Notes: generated by a model from the letters alone, not told the origin. A stretch of 64,000 nt of DNA from Candidatus Accumulibacter appositus (GCA_000585055.1 JEMX01000059.1:18617-82616); one strand, 5' to 3'. Counted from the first letter of the stretch, positions 39,101-39,264 are shown. Program-made: numbers and translations.

Positions 39101-39264
39101 CCAGTGAGGATCACGAAGGCGACCAAGACCAGGAAGGTCTGGAAGTGCAGAAGAGTCGCGGTGTGCTGGAGCGCTTGCTGCTGGTGCTGCCACTCTTGCC
39201 TTTCGGGCCGACGGCGTCCCGACGTAGTCCCGGGCGGCGAACGTCGCACAGAAAAGGGCAGTAA
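3163..39264 (+). CDS. Giant LEPR-XLL multidomain surface/secreted protein, about 12,033 aa
   Basis: One open frame of 36 kb without an internal stop or frameshift. The N-terminus is basic (RKPRRNRRGLAWLGG), followed by FEALEPRILLDA, the LEPR-XLL motif typical of very large exported bacterial proteins. The rest is mostly beta-sandwich adhesion modules plus two catalytic-looking domains, listed separately. Cysteine is almost absent (three noticed), as usual for exported adhesins. There is no classical signal peptide and no RTX nonapeptides. The C-terminus has a short hydrophobic stretch (LERLLLVLPLLPFG) followed by an Arg/Lys-rich tail. The ATG at 3163 was chosen, but its ribosome binding site is weak; in-frame GTGs at 3100 and 3118 would add 21 or 15 residues. 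Likely role: adhesion or biofilm/floc matrix with embedded hydrolytic functions (inferred). No secretion partner genes are nearby. Confidence 0.9.
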   Translation: MDSKARPEVLPSAAGGSATRKPRRNRRGLAWLGGFLAKAFSRPAAESQTRTGQLSFEALEPRILLDATPSIPVTRIDGSIDVAGEIDRYGFTLNETVRVVFDSLTDDASMRWSLEGPRGMVISERGFNVSDSAERSGDVALDLAAGEYTLSVDGVADNTGAYSFRLIDIAKAQELTLGATVNGQLDPANETDAYRFSVAAGQRFFIDRFANTGDIYWRLLDPYGRTVVDRTHMNNDLGEMTLAVDGSYTLLIEGRAYTTGSASYSFNVALLDAAVPRPMDLGALVAGRIAQAGQRDIHSFTLATDTRAVFDSLTADDRLLWSLTGPNGTLLADRQFQYSDSYELAGNTSILLRAGSYTLVVDGQGDRVGDYAFRLLDLALAQVIAVDATVIGSLSDAGIGVGTPGSAPATETRLYKFAALAGERFFFDAEGLSGDSFSLRIFDPKGGLLAGPQAFTNDVDVFTAAYDGDYVLALEGRIYNTRSSDYQFKVQRVVDGSAPLTLDSRVDGNLDHPGQRQAYTFTLAAPAQLLFDSLTYNNNFNWSLVGPRGGEVAGRSFVYSDSAEYGGKPLLTLAAGGYTLTVDGNLDAVGAYAFRLLNLATASSVVAYDSEVSGRLSPGSMTSVYQFSASAGDQVLFDHLALSAGSPYWRLLDETGFQVFGPELFADRASTALRLGGTYYLLLEGRSWESGAIDYRFKLALQGNTPVSALTGTSITLGATVNGTLSAAGEVDDYVLDVAGPTQLYFDSLAPSSSGAFSWSLLGPRGIEIADRSTYSSDSYEFGNSNPVIDVALAGRYQIRIRGAGNTTGNYSFRVLNLADGAALTPGTPVTASLDPGNETDVYRFAANAGDRVFFDRQTFSPAYSAWVSWRLLDPYGRQVWGPANFYDDVDVSTLAFAGVYTLLVEGRIWTRDSVARFDYSLNIQPVVDDPASALSIGDTVDGNIAHSGQQNSYSFSLADETLLYFDSLSNSNIAWTLRGPDGYLLSRNLQNSDSADLGQSNPLLRLAAGDYTLTLDGVGDITGDYRFRLVDVANEAAALLPGTAVSDSLSGARVTDFYRFDAVAGERYYFDRISYGDYYNTTYRLIDPQGNQLWGGYVWPEDQEMSAFALSGTYYLLVEGRIGNAAASNAYSFKLHKVVDISDSLTLGQTASGRFTAPGQRASYHFTLVEARRLLFDGLTPNNANPDIYWTLTGPRGTEISNRRFYGSESHELGTSSPLLDLIAGDYTLTLDPQSDQIGDFGFRLLDIAAATAFTSNSVVSGQLDPANETDVYRFDATAGTRYYIDRQMLSSGADRLSWRLFDPYGRQVFGPYSLNDVDIFTLGEDGAYTLIVEGRIWQTQYSATIAYSFKLLEITDDVVDIVPGVSHGLDQFATEGRLAGALNVNGLRYAQVANSADLDQTGSLTLEAWFKVDAYASTWQALFYKGNGNGNQRTYTLWLNSAGYLHLSTGNNTNNNINTAAGSVLTGQWYHVAVVLDRDSPSGVMKIYLDGVEAASGALAKTPASSNANPLLIGSSLENYPTFQGTVDEVRLWNSVRSAQQIADNKDQALVGNEAGLLMYLKADESSGTTLADASGRGNAGQIVHPWSSTAGVVAGRIDFGQQDYYRFTLGVTTRLYFDSLTDNNNLRWYLSGPRGMVVSDRPFQSSDSQNGLSVFDLVAGDYILRVDGVGDTTADYGFRLLDLASAETLLLDSTVTGLLSPANETDTYQFSANAGDRLYFDVTATSGGVPFWRLLDPWGRTLWGPNYMPSDDVQLQTLPFTGVYTLLVEGRRDAGSGSSSYGLRVGRVADKTVAIAAGVASGMSARWLGGELGGAVDLNGFQYLEVANSSSIDLTGSLTVEAWIKLDYFTNTWQPIFYKGDVSSDWTRRTYAMWLNSDGSLHFGSDSRYTNTAGGVVQAGVWTHVAGTIDRATGSLRVYVNGEQAAARDGIGSTPSSAYDQPLLLGGGLYQSSDSNLFAGALDEVRIWNTARSQAQIQAAKDAPLNGSEAGLVLYLKADEGSGETLGDLSGEGNPAQIRALTDGIVLGSVDQAGQLVNHRFSLTAPALLYFDSLTYNGSMRWSLSGPSGQIVSDRSFSQSDSYDGASFYNLAAGDYTLTVDTQGDGTGPFAFRLLDLSDASLLTPGTPVSGGLNPGRRTDAYRFEVSSPDQRWFFDTISRSGADAYWRLLDPWGATVFGPSAANSPSSNDVETTLPFVGTYTLLIEGRDYWGGSSSSYTFQVQRANDGASTLALDSAVVGSIASAGQRQAYTFTLNSDTVVYFDSRTNDASLNWSLSGPRGNVVTGRAFNRSDSADLTGSPLIDLVAGDYTLLVDGADDATGAFDFRLLDLSAASVIAVGAEVSGSLLPGSRTQLYRFAANARDRLALTMISESRNSAYWRLLDPYSGLVFGPSNFADTGPLTMPFTGSYYLLLEGRVSESNAVDYSFRIDDTALADSGSFSNQDFDADGLPWVPASFSNSAPVVVPGGLSGNFLRLLPGSVTGYNTIGFNNTGVGVIPATASVDFDFRIGKVSNQGDGIGFAWLNADVWGNSGPAPQFGEEVNLAGSFGVGFDPVNNGELSDNHVSLHFNGSRLAEFNLPGFRLDSGEFHHARIVMTAVLGGSQVSVYLTPNAGSEVVVVEDYFISGMQAYDGRMAFGARNGGWRADNDLDNIRIAVVPGTAETLPVLALDTVPVSGTLSASGEVDRYRFSVAGSTRAYFDSLTNNSNLRWSLSGPRGAVVSGRSFTASDGYHGLSLMDLTAGDYLLSVFGSTGAYSFKLMDMDQGEVLTPDTDTSGTLSPGNETDIYRFDAVAGERFYFDRVSFSGGSSTEWRLIDPFGRSLWGPTNLYSADVDLTTLPYSGTWYLLLEGRYHETTASNYTINVRRIDASVSTPIVFGERVDAELSKPGEIGSFSFEIAGSESKRVYFDVLTNSTQLSWTLSGPRGSVVSGRSFGATDAANGRSIMDLAPGSYTLLIDGSGDTTGAYAFRLLDLAAGTQIVPGTPLVDRTLTPGKETDVYWFDAVAGERFYFDRVSFSGGYYTDWQLLDPAGNTLWGPTHMYSNDVDVTTLPRSGRYTLLVEGRYHEEAATSTYTINVQPVVDQVTPMTLGSEVAGSIDSVGQRGVHTFTLSEAKQVYVDVLTNNTNFSWSLSGPRGSEVSDRSFAATDGVHGLSLLDLLPGDYTLTIDGSGETTGAYALRLLDLAAAQLITPGTPVSSQLNPANSTNIYRFNAAAGDRFYFDRVSFSGAYYTEWRLLDPWGKTVWGPTHFYANDVDVTTLDFDGVYTLLVEGRYHESGMSNYTLNVSPSPIAQKIIVSGLGSEPGPDLTVENLALTPVSGGLTAGGQVLVSWQVSNTGTLPADAPWKDRILVRNMDRGGELVVNLLVDYSDLGAAANDPLAVGASRSRQVTVSLPPGNSGAGNLRFEVAADVTNVVAEPGIAELNNGASLNALAASTPYPDLQVDGVAVTPSAGWAAGSSVTVSWRVRNSGSVDVNDAWSDRIRVRNLSTGATLLNASSRYLPAVDGALVAGGFIERSFTFSWPAGAVGSGQFEFLVGTDDDGEIFESNASDSAETNNSATLVVASAPDLQVQNLRLEAATVAAGDSVTVFWEDRNEGLIATPASWSDRLIVRNLGSSETLLDIALPYNIALIGNGALAAGAGVTRSYSFQLPQGLRGTGQIEIELRADQNAAGQGSLVEFTAAGDGGESNNSARLAFTAAATPYADLAVGSLSAPSSGRGGETIDFGWTVLNQGTIASGTQWSDRVLLSRDDVIGNADDLTLASVGHYGVLAPGASYQQSRQLILPERLDGVFRLVVVADALGELSEPDTRANNSATAMIQLSTPHADLQVEVVAAPASTRSGEATPVSWRVRNAGDRPTDVTQWKDSIYLSSDATLDAGDLLLAQVLHSGALGVGESYSSQSNVFLPFGITGDYRILVESDASGQVFESIFEDNNVTASQAAVAVLAPTLADLRVDEIVVPGQGAPGQTRSVSWTVANSGSGAARGSWSDRVYLSVDGALGGAKLLATVVHSGELAALASYTASAEITLPDVADGDYYIVVSSDVGDSVFEGAQEGNNSTVSTATLRVVHPDLRPLSVNAPAGALSSEAIVVSWQMQNAGSSEALGAWTDRVYLSRDATLGVDDTLLGELAHSGPLAVGASYDAQLQVNLPLAASGDYFLLVLSDALGQVHEVGAENNNLGSTPFAAALAPYANLVVSAVSAEARVPYAPAPEVVVGDPAPISVSWTVTNLGTGVGQTTQWTDTLIASTDTIVGNGDDRILAEYAHAGALAVGESYTRSETFLLPAYFQGRYHFFARSDARKEVFENSLEADNAAEAARIFDVVRIPYADLVVSQASVPATANSGQGMNVSWQVTNNGIGPTDIPGWNDEVVLTSDAAGTQVLAVLGFFTHLGVLAVGDSYSRTQEVIIPNGLSGTYYVRVRTSGPFEFVYADNNSRVAGPVVIALSPSADLQVSDILTPATASEGDNIDVRWTVTNNGLAKAEGAWSDTVYLRKVGQSSDPGISLGTFTYDAGGLDAGKSYARTERFRLPPRTEGVYQVVVITNSGKQVYEYGAAAVNNSTADDQTLLVALLPRADLQVANVEAPTQASAGASVSLRFAIINQGTVPTTTPRWRDSVYLSLDNKLSGDDLLIGSYDNGSALAPGEQYATETASLQIPIRFRGDVFLIVQADSSGSVDEYPNDSNNLAAIPLYVKPYPLADLVAGSVVAPAQAVEGATIEVRYTVANKGSGTTAGANWTDTIWLSRDKTRPNAGGNSAILLGSLQHAGALAVGSSYDVITQVKLPGQLLSGSYYVTVWSDSYDVILEDTLASNLNSHDINELDNNNYKARAIDVIGGFQPPPPDLRISALAASPLASTGSPLTVTWSVVNSGAGEASGSWNDVFWLSDKPTLNAPDAKQWYLGSVAHDGGAASGAGYTQSASFALNPAAAGQYLIAYSDYNFFKGKPYDVVEGNEDNNTRVQDTRVVPVPADLRVVTIAAPGENFSGEKTTITWTVKNFGSAVWEGTRYWLDSVYFSPDPIFLPERATALGSVVHNNAAGLAADASYTESLEVTLPRGIGGDFYLYVITDADRFDDRYPAGEADAGDNTWHREVYYPGSVYEGRGGQDNNRGIGSIPVTYREPDLKVTSLVVPPAGGQSGSSITVTYTVTNIGNRDTREHGWWDRLFLSRDGSLDTFDLQLSEAPNYGMLKVGESYTGSATFELPEGIAGDFSLLAFTDSEADQRLAWWYSNIVPEYRGVGIDANSDKVPEFRGEGNNITVAALPVAAAPLADLQVTSVLAPERITVGNEFTVTYTVSNLGGAGTPAEQAQWEDLIYLSRDPLLDLDSDRYMLSVEHVGGLAQGGSYTVSKTLRAPLDIAGAYYVFVITDPARGSGRGKVFEGVFERNNARPNSPPTIFELPPPADIQVDDIVFGGIARSGETMRMEWTVSNHSSNPTSSGWTDAVYLSDDSLWDIGDRLLGKVTHSGVLGDNGSYTATLDALVPPIKPGQYRVIVRPDIYNEVFEGPYRSPGEANNFTTSPNVLSTSIDDLHLGVALSTTLSTGQSRVYKLTVGQGETLKLSLTAADRDAANEIFVRYGDVPDGFHYDATYENPLQANQTAVVPFTQPGDYYVLIRGHSEPKPNAQVKLLAEVVPFAITGVHVDQGGDSRWVTIDVRGARFADSAILKLVRPDIAEYEPVKWDVIDPTWIRATFDFRDAPLGLYDLKVINPDGKQAVVAYRFLVERALEPDVTIGLGGPRVLAAGETGTYGVALQSLTNVDTPYVRFSFGVPEMGSNGYVYDLPFLRYYNNLRGQPDSGGEDVPWASLDSATNTSGQILSSGYAYDVIAGGYVGASFNVQTYPLLKALSTLNWDALRLGLYEMYPELEPIQALAGGPQSMRTALPEFWDLWQQASSEDSLPDKCVTPFIPYRFNIVGAATAMTRDEFIIDQTAEALKLRAAILADPDLDTKIADRRSDETSLAEKRAAIALRVLAADAATWSDAYLAALEEVGILRPVDEAPPIRQDIKVMSLMSTLATGILLGPVGEQIRTTGDLAEFFAKIKEWYGDKPATTAAIDHYEHRESDCQEGDIPVPALPHFEDYNLNLSHPTYFQTFNIFVPYVGFDKDGASAATIALPDYASVAASNELTALDFSRLYQQAISDSQLASIAGPQGYGIDQFLPVGQALPYTVKFENPAAASSSVTEIRVVSQLDPGLDASSFRLGDIKLGDISVHIPTGRALFQGDFDLRNAKGFILRVSAGIDPSTRTASWVFQAIDPDTGEVLQDATRGLLLPNAADGRGVGQLGYTVQAGAEAVSGTQIKARAVVRFNAIAPQETQELVQTLDTGAPVSTLTAKPVQAGGSDYEVRWSAVDEAGGSGVAHVTVYVARDGGEFKIWKRQSSDQFGIYAGEAGHRYEFLALATDHAGNRERAPGGVQAPDDGSTANLGGLPSFGETSQDLPPPPAPVLPATNPLFVAAQQQIPAATPLAKLPEFTETMRPFSAQSYATDFIVSHAAIGPLAIVEMPDGSTIISGGPNRGWLYRIPHDGGRALQAFAELAEPIFDLALDDNGQLWATTGGGALLRLDANSGEILARFGTGITQALAIKASTGEIYLSSGDGVEIFDPVKGTFRHFSDIRVDDLAFAPDGTLWGSLWPDRGDVVSFDKRGRATVKVRLDGDVDSLAFGRVGTRLEGLLFISSNSTRGAIGSALTMVDLTTLRSVELARGGSRGEAVVATSDGRVLLGQSHQVDVLSPIVAPQVIATNPPDMAVVLLPLSELTISFDQDMFAGSASDSGSVLNPLNYQVVRQNGGLATITGVSYDAPTRTVTLAVNDLEADIYDLRVLGSVRSSAGLELGSAFISSFVTAQDFSSVVRLDFDAVRSDRGTGIVSYDVRVTSEADYDLLLPASLVIDPARYFLGRPLAGVAPQGAGSLWYIDLSGKLPNGVLKAGASLATFSVSLSNGAAQQIGIGHGIYAVPYPNLRPAFTSTPLTAAEAGQAYSYQALAADPDGSALAYLLLDGPSGLQLDSQTGILAWLPSATSPASASVLLRAYDTRGGFDTQAFVIEVAGANRPPVVSELPAEIEGKEGQSLLVALSAQDPDEDFVQYFANNLPPGAVFDPLLQAMVWTPDYESAGTYNNVELVVTDGKASVTRSFTLVIKPDNAPPVVKPVAERTIREGDPLRLQLQASDVDGQKLKFFANVLPIGAYLDPNTGVLEWTAGFTQAGDYLLKLGASDGAKSSETEFRVHVLNVNAPPRFDELGSWISFEGQPLNFRAFAFDPDNPGFIPQDRQSSGTLTVQEGANATVTYVATDLPPGASFDPLTAMFSWLPDYAAAGEYRVRFTATDDGNGSGSPLTSEILVPISIRNANRAPELAEIAAQSVQRDAVFELPVSASDPDGNPLTLRATGLPAFASFVDHGDGTGSFVFAPRSGDRGDYEIALTATDDGDGQGALYAQSFTRRFILSARSASESPLLAPLGDKVALVGQKLSFTINAKDLDQDALVFAMANAPAGMTLTPQPTYGRALVEWTPTTASLGQSFDVRFTVTDNGNGGVTAANTASQVVRIKVRNTNSTPVLAPVGNLVLAEGQAFSLQLAGVDADGDLLSYAVGNLPAGASFDTRQGILTWTPSIFSAGVYPGVRFSVSDGMAESAETVSLTVQNTNQAPILLSLFPQTGREGAQVQFQLTVGDVDGDPVVFSALTPLPAGSRFDARSGQFNWTPSYEQAGDYSFSFSARDPYGATSETTVTLAIANVNRAPTLSVSNHVALLGRPLEFQIVGKDADLGSALSYSASGLPEGATLDAASGILKWTPAAGQAGDYLVMAQVSDGLVSTARPLLIRAALTPPVPSVIIENTPSFPVIPGQEVLVHVIAESFGAIAGLRLYADGVEVPLDKDGRAYITTTGVGKIALRAEATDVDGFLGSGRSSIRVRDPLDKSAPTPSFASQLAFAQIRQTTALIGSTGEPNVDSWTLEIARHGETHYSLLASGDAAVDNSAFLQLDPSSLADGFYTLRLQVVDLGGRRGEASIDIEIDSLGKQPQLLRLESDFILSVAGHDLDFARSYDSLARSIPGSFGDGWRLAFRDLDLQTDVSLTGRETAGVLGTFADGQRIFLTLPDGRRTSFTFAPQKQTIPGQTWYLPAFLADDNSGWSLEAPARALQRAGSSYFDLLTGGGYNPANALGADYVLVAPDGTRYSVADGEVREIAFADGVRLWVSDSGILASNGERVQFSLNHQGSIERVVAADGRQFLYDYDALGRLVAVRDLEAARSLRYGYEAGALGRLAMISGTAGGNLFAYGATSVTQQAITGDLGSSLGYLATPVGGQLAAGEKAHYAFTLRSSELASTASGAVYLGLIVEGSNGLVPAVPVLPGLVPVAASVQGSRAVALYKLDRAGLMPIEIAAVTAGSYSLSLFVAGDANRDGKADGNDALLLAAAAGLRSGDAGYALALDADANGVINALDLQMLMQNIGFTPNQAPVVVASAVKTHADLDVRAPVATFVSDPEGDAAFFSIVGASHGTARLSGDGRSVIFAPETGFVGNADFTIRADDGFGQTIQTIAVTISNAPLTRIDFVERGLRLNLGEGRQISLVGDFADESGVDLPASYVTLTSSNLSSGTIVSGGRVTALAKGSGVVVAERGDLRAATSFTVGTPSETVAAYIFGMGIDVYPGAVTLAANGGQRQILAKLGGQVDLAPASSGTVYFVSDDRVLSVSADGLITGKATGTATVTVINGAGEFVLPTKVEAPISGPAVLGSLGGIVQGADGSIVAVAPGSLQDNAQVSIAAIGDPASLPLPMPKNMPLAGAFRLEVGDGKLATPVQLAIPTSGLAPGTRVVFMRYAEVPMPDGTLLPVWLQEEAGVVGADGIARSSSPPYPGVSISGTYVCGVADSSFGEIRGKTYATFPSGISDGGSSFAVLSSLAGGSAIGAAFSLTSGFIMTALFGARQLQIISVPEVGLPKETLVGVQIDPGKVSDYSIQVANPYNPTTSPATEPFISAARLVFRPAVGNAGGFSPFVEIRGDRFTYDNAPAPAAAKAGSQIADLIVVFESPDGRTYEVHPDASSTPGYVYVAVPQSIAIGTAKVFVKRPQYLSNNGAWDLRVEKASNRVQLSYDARYIFGGVAGNKVLVIDGETKDLVARVPVGSAYQVPRAVAVSPDNTRAYATIRFSPLVGVVDTVALQAVDADGDPSNGVSSIALLPDARPFWIAIAKGGARAYVSDEIAGRIYVLDIDPSSATYHQLVRTLDVAPAPSGLRGMAINANGTRLFVAAPDKALFGGAGNSDGKVFVIDVDEASSTYGDVLEVLQAGAEPYSVSATNDPNVMLYTNRLSDAKGVVIVKGDVGSYTQTTVSMNLGSVSDYFDVNNAISVVLSPDGEYAFVSGFNVYIQDNPSHDPNYDPFHPAGGNVGIIRAPLSATPKLVAATRPIPMSWPDNLALSPDGNTLYSAYRGQGVVMGFDVHAMIAAVNNPAFAGQLDRKPIDDLDPSINVRSNFKIIEPGNRFRDPVFGVPPGATNGPIGAGVLPSGLVAQGGASLELLAPAAGEQASNLTPTFSWLVKGFENAKSRLYVSTFRGSDGLFPRDLGNSDLNANRIFSSDLLDASSIDAQGSAIFIKGLAAQLKLTAGQQYYWGVEVVSPAGTVVARDWRVFKTEAYRDSSKPFSSVTLLTHGFQLSPTAPTNVADSLAAFIEMAENIARAGGEGVAALYQKTSGRWLVFYNGASFTTGVDLESVLDSPSLAGKPVVLVSDWYDESDFPTNGFSEAAADALYSALARLNFNLGGNKLFGSPIHLIGHSRGTVVNSEIAQRFGIGAPTVRLSMTSLDVHDFNQPSLDIPVGQYIQLFGTGLSAVGAGPLGALAQAWGYLPTNSVIPTGNFLDPDVQRWSNIDFAEHYYQILASHTALPVGGGIVSTPNGRYVPNFDVSINLNGRAGFTTDDGLATLTALNNHSLRPGGPHSRVWRWYGATTDLSVTEFARGGEPVFRRLADKDAIEFQGVSIPWYNAQSFALGSGPWEGIGTGWAFSPQGGVPFAGTPSGTRIPVSFDNSETINPSGLPVPSVFNGDFEEGALNRSWLLQYSAGGLATNLSGDLPGWSFHGGGFQTTRTAFEGDRLVALANGTHAAMLDNDNSWIRHNRMVVPDWAEYLSFDLRVVTAAAGETLRVQGYSPDTQLWFDLGSVALDSQGASFGNRLLAVPVDFRGADRMLRFELSSGGSADAEIWLDRVQFMRGLVTDSTTDPNDRGVFFTDTSTGPTTGLFSQWVKLSNPFADPFTVTVTTDPNDFLVFVDSGVEKLLNDNQAHAPLYDGLVVNPGGTLQLDLKAQFNDNFIKTYLDADIPIFKTALNFSITMANGSFRDEVVDLFYLPDFADGDASDGVWTFMDTLDGKTRTLGFDNLAHVDVKPVSNPTGLFSVDIVGDIAQGLKYQSHYTSPIDDFAEFQIEEGGRKLGQIKLKARAVEQQTVGVSLATLRTMVQAIRTEYDQWLVDPTTPVHDPNGFLNANYGIFAGLFSPVITDAEWADVLTGFHNVFGKDPNVLGPGYPASIYLPSIQRNEFSYAENGLNPIVMINRPWVNATDNASRSFAGIDFAYTTFENKLTKAGVGAGSFGGKVLREDISIAARRFLLSQVVNPVRTGAMAGGKPMTLVVDGILRAYLSAGFTRQQVGAAFGWVVGHELAHNLGLFDEYVYNPFQPVPRDGGANFMSTANTVAVGNRQREALHLAMDNPETTVSLAGTNALLSWYLDLNALDTSNRPTRVAQALAPEFGDGDAQSDPLTALLAFVGMQGSATTEVPSGSLLRNGTVHAGIVNGSFAVGDVTAIDFGWTAVGQAGVVNGQGFLNEDSRLASRLVQTFSVPEQAQLLRFELLGADFVANGQGPSDAFEVALLDIAGNAVVGTIPTGDSDALFNLQADGTVFAASSVSAIGLSDRNGGTLPAGQPVTVSIDLSGIAAGTVLTLYFDLLGFSGAASRLRIDNVSIVRAADSSNLPPLASSSVIAASEEGAAVALGLSAPSDVDSPLLTIIVTALPAIGEVQYADGSAVGVLDTLSSAQLLSLQYLPPAEYNGRDAVGRFSYSVSDGVSTVSGETTIMLTAVNDAPVASSSAIVASEEGAAVGLGLSAPSDVDSNMLSIVVTGLPLLGEVQYADGSAVGVSDRLSSAQLVGLRYLPPAEYNGSDAVGRFAYRVSDGGNTANGETTIVVTPVNDAPLASSSAISAVEGAAAIALGLSAPTDVDSPLLTIVVSALPTLGVVQYADGSAVGANDTLSIAQLLGLKYLPPALTGGKDAVSRFSYRVSDGSRSVTGQTTITVTPSNYAPVASSSAIVASEEGAAVALGLSAPMDVDSAVLSIVVTALPMLGEIQYADGSAVGVGDALSSAQLLGLRYLPPTEYNGSDAVGRFSYRVSDGQRTANGETTIVVTPVNDAPVASSSAIVAREEGAAVALGLSAPSDVDSPLLSIIVTGLPTIGSVQYADGSAVAVGDTLSSAQLLGLSYLPPAEYNGSDAVGSFSYRVSDGQRTANGETTIVVTAVNDAPIAVVDRASVNVRDSLLIDVLANDSDAENQALTLISVGGAALGSVLIENGQVRYRPLGNGLGTDRFSYLLADSEGATTSGVAEVQVVGNPPPTLAAIADVGLAEGDSLSLIAVGSAVDARDVLSYSLVAAPTGARIDASSGAIFWQAVDGDGSYGFSVRVADQIGESASRSFMVHVRNVAPTLAIAGSPSTWVGDVYTLALSSFDPGQDRISNWRIDWGDGQVIDYAGDPRQLEHRFVGVSGALQIRATATDEDGSYLVDPLPLTVLQRPLQVGSPGTDADAPVLSVKDAFDARVRNAYDLIAGSAGIGQQPGAIVLPQSLDVADGLQPTVATELARSSPDDLSRGLPLIDFLPRPAGFRFPVGHVRGEGDDWRKSFVTNMAKKSLNPNDYLRVRVSTEAARQAPPLAEELLDGVPDGAPKAGPDLGRQGALSGQPMAIVPEGAPGGAGLGTQNASEDHEGDQDQEGLEVQKSRGVLERLLLVLPLLPFGPTASRRSPGRRTSHRKGQ
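3328..3360 (+). other. LEPR-XLL motif of the giant protein
   Basis: Residues 56-66 read FEALEPRILLD and match the LEPR-XLL signature, found near the N-terminus of giant exported proteins just after a basic segment. It is taken as a targeting element by family knowledge; its mechanism is not known to me. Confidence 0.85.
7255..7925 (+). other. LamG/concanavalin A-like lectin domain 1 of the giant protein
   Basis: The segment has the LamG order: LTLEAWFKVD, a KGN...YTLWL strand, GQWYHVAVVLDR, KIYLDGVEA, LLIGSS and GTVDEVRLWN, ending LMYLKADE. This matches LamG_3-type jelly-roll domains, which often bind carbohydrate. It sits between two PPC pairs. Confidence 0.8.
8560..9235 (+). other. LamG/concanavalin A-like lectin domain 2 of the giant protein
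   Basis: Same order as the first LamG domain: LTVEAWIKLD, TYAMWLNSDG, GVWTHVAGTIDR, RVYVNGEQA, LLLGGG, GALDEVRIWN and LVLYLKADE. The two domains are clear paralogues separated by one PPC pair, so the whole lectin-plus-pair block was probably duplicated. Confidence 0.8.
10480..11150 (+). other. L-type-lectin-like insert of the giant protein
   Basis: This segment differs from the LamG domains: FNNTGVGV, a FDFRIGK strand, GDGIGFAWLN, FGVGFDPVNN, HVSLHFNG, FHHARIVM, and FGARNGGWRADNDLDNIRI at the end. The pattern fits a concanavalin-like or L-type lectin fold, by eye only. Confidence 0.55.
13096..19750 (+). repeat. Array of about 17 CARDB-like modules
   Basis: Units of about 120-150 residues each begin (P/A)DLxV and contain a VSWxVxNxG strand, W(S/T)DxxYLS, LAVGxSY, a GxYxxxVxxD strand and a final NN motif. 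Starts lie near 13096, 13498, 13882, 14299, 14662, 15040, 15400, 15763, 16174, 16534, 16915, 17287, 17716, 18100, 18556, 19003 and 19402. CARDB modules are Ig-like adhesion or spacer domains of exported bacterial proteins. The copies are more diverged than the PPC pairs, suggesting an older array. Confidence 0.85.
19780..22450 (+). other. Central region of the giant protein, mostly unrecognised
   Basis: It starts with another PPC-like module (TGQSRVYKLTVGQGETLKLSL) and an IPT-like strand set. A less repetitive part follows, including a helical, charged stretch (about 20940-21410; SLAEKRAAIALRVLAADAATW) that holds two of the three cysteines I noticed. It ends in beta-rich segments like those in large surface proteins (PYTVKFENP, VTEIRVVSQLDPGLD). 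No firm family could be assigned to the helical part. Confidence 0.5.
22690..24070 (+). other. Beta-propeller, Big_5-like and extra beta domain
   Basis: From 22690 to about 23400, repeated blades such as LALDDNGQLWATTGGGALLRLD and LAFAPDGTLWGSL indicate a propeller. An SbsA/Big_5-like Ig module follows (ATNPPDMAVV, LTISFDQDM). The last part (VVRLDFDAVR to IGHGIYAVP) is beta-rich and faintly cohesin-like. The propeller and Big_5 calls are fair; the last is weak. Confidence 0.5.
24070..26680 (+). repeat. Nine putative-Ig/cadherin-like (He_PIG type) modules
   Basis: Nine units of about 90-115 residues share an N(R/A/Q)AP start, an EGQ strand, xDxDGDxLxYxxxxLPxGAxxDxxxGxxxWxP, and a YxxxxxVxDG strand. 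These are calcium-type cadherin/dystroglycan-like Ig modules known in adhesins. Unit 4 carries an insert of about 20 residues. Confidence 0.8.
27250..28050 (+). other. RHS/YD-repeat-like segment
   Basis: The stretch contains DLDFARSYDSLARSIPGSFG, GWRLAFRD, ADGQRIFLTLPDGRR, then RVVAADGRQFLYDYDALGRL and LRYGYEAG. These match the start of RHS proteins and YD strands. Only a few repeats are present and no toxin-type C-terminus follows, so it is probably structural. Confidence 0.65.
28390..28566 (+). other. Dockerin-like EF-hand pair
   Basis: Residues about 8410-8468 show two calcium-loop repeats: GDANRDGKADGNDALLL and LDADANGVINALDLQMLM. This is the type I dockerin pattern. In this setting it may only bind calcium for stability. 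A cohesin partner is not proven. Confidence 0.75.
28570..29830 (+). other. Ig-like, BIG2-like and ZU5-like modules
   Basis: A VCBS/cadherin-like unit (PEGDAAFFSIVGASHGTARL, FTIRADDG) is followed by two BIG2-like units (VTALAKGSGVVVAE and LITGKATGTATVTVINGAG). A ZU5-like stretch then follows (GGIVQGADGSIVAVAPGSL, VQLAIPTSGL). These are recognised by strand patterns only. Confidence 0.45.
30460..31560 (+). other. YVTN-type beta-propeller
   Basis: Blades such as VPRAVAVSPDNTRAYAT, IAKGGARAYVSD, LRGMAINANGTRLFVA, VVLSPDGEYAFVSG and NLALSPDGNTLYSAYRG match the YVTN/surface-layer propeller repeat, giving roughly six to seven blades. Such propellers occur in S-layer and adhesion proteins. Confidence 0.75.
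32125..33060 (+). other. Alpha/beta-hydrolase-like (lipase/esterase) domain
   Basis: Strand plus oxyanion loop LLTHGF is followed by a nucleophile elbow LIGHSRG (GxSxG) with Ser at about residue 9788 (codon 32524). Candidate acid and base are in SLDVHDF and FAEHYYQILASH. The order fits a lipase or esterase core of about 300 residues. Activity and substrate are unknown; the triad assignment is inferred from order and spacing. Confidence 0.65.
33310..33830 (+). other. Carbohydrate-binding-like jelly-roll domain
   Basis: NGDFEEG, PGWSFHGGGFQ, MLDNDNSWI, LSFDLRVV and IWLDRVQF follow the order of discoidin/CBM-like jelly-roll domains that often start NGDFE. A similar domain lies near 35550-36090 (NGSFAVGD...LRIDNVSIV). 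Both flank the protease-like domain. Confidence 0.5.
34530..35400 (+). other. Metzincin-like zinc peptidase domain
   Basis: The sequence HELAHNLGLFDEY (codons from 35158, His at about residue 10666) fits the extended zinc motif HExxHxxGxxD. NFMSTAN about 20 residues later is a plausible Met-turn. The preceding 200 residues contain a helical region ending GWVVGHE, as expected for the active-site helix. It could process the giant protein itself or external substrates; this is inference. Confidence 0.65.
36109..37743 (+). repeat. Five tandem 327-bp (109-residue) repeats
   Basis: The anchor GCCAGCAGCAGC occurs at 36109, 36436, 36763, 37090 and 37417, exactly 327 bp apart. Each unit reads ASSSxIxAxEEGAAVALGLSAP...DVDS...VQYADGSAVG...LPPxEYNG.DAVGRFSYRVSDG...VNDAP. 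They are VCBS/cadherin-like modules. Their uniform length and high identity indicate recent expansion. Confidence 0.9.
37744..38560 (+). other. Final cadherin-like, He_PIG-like and PKD-like modules
   Basis: A Big_9/VCBS-type unit (VLANDSDAENQALTLISVG, GTDRFSYLLADSEG) is followed by a He_PIG-type unit (LAEGDSLSLIAVGSAVD, GARIDASSGAIFW) and a PKD-like unit (NWRIDWGDGQV, LEHRFVG). About 230 low-complexity residues then lead to the C-terminus. Confidence 0.65.
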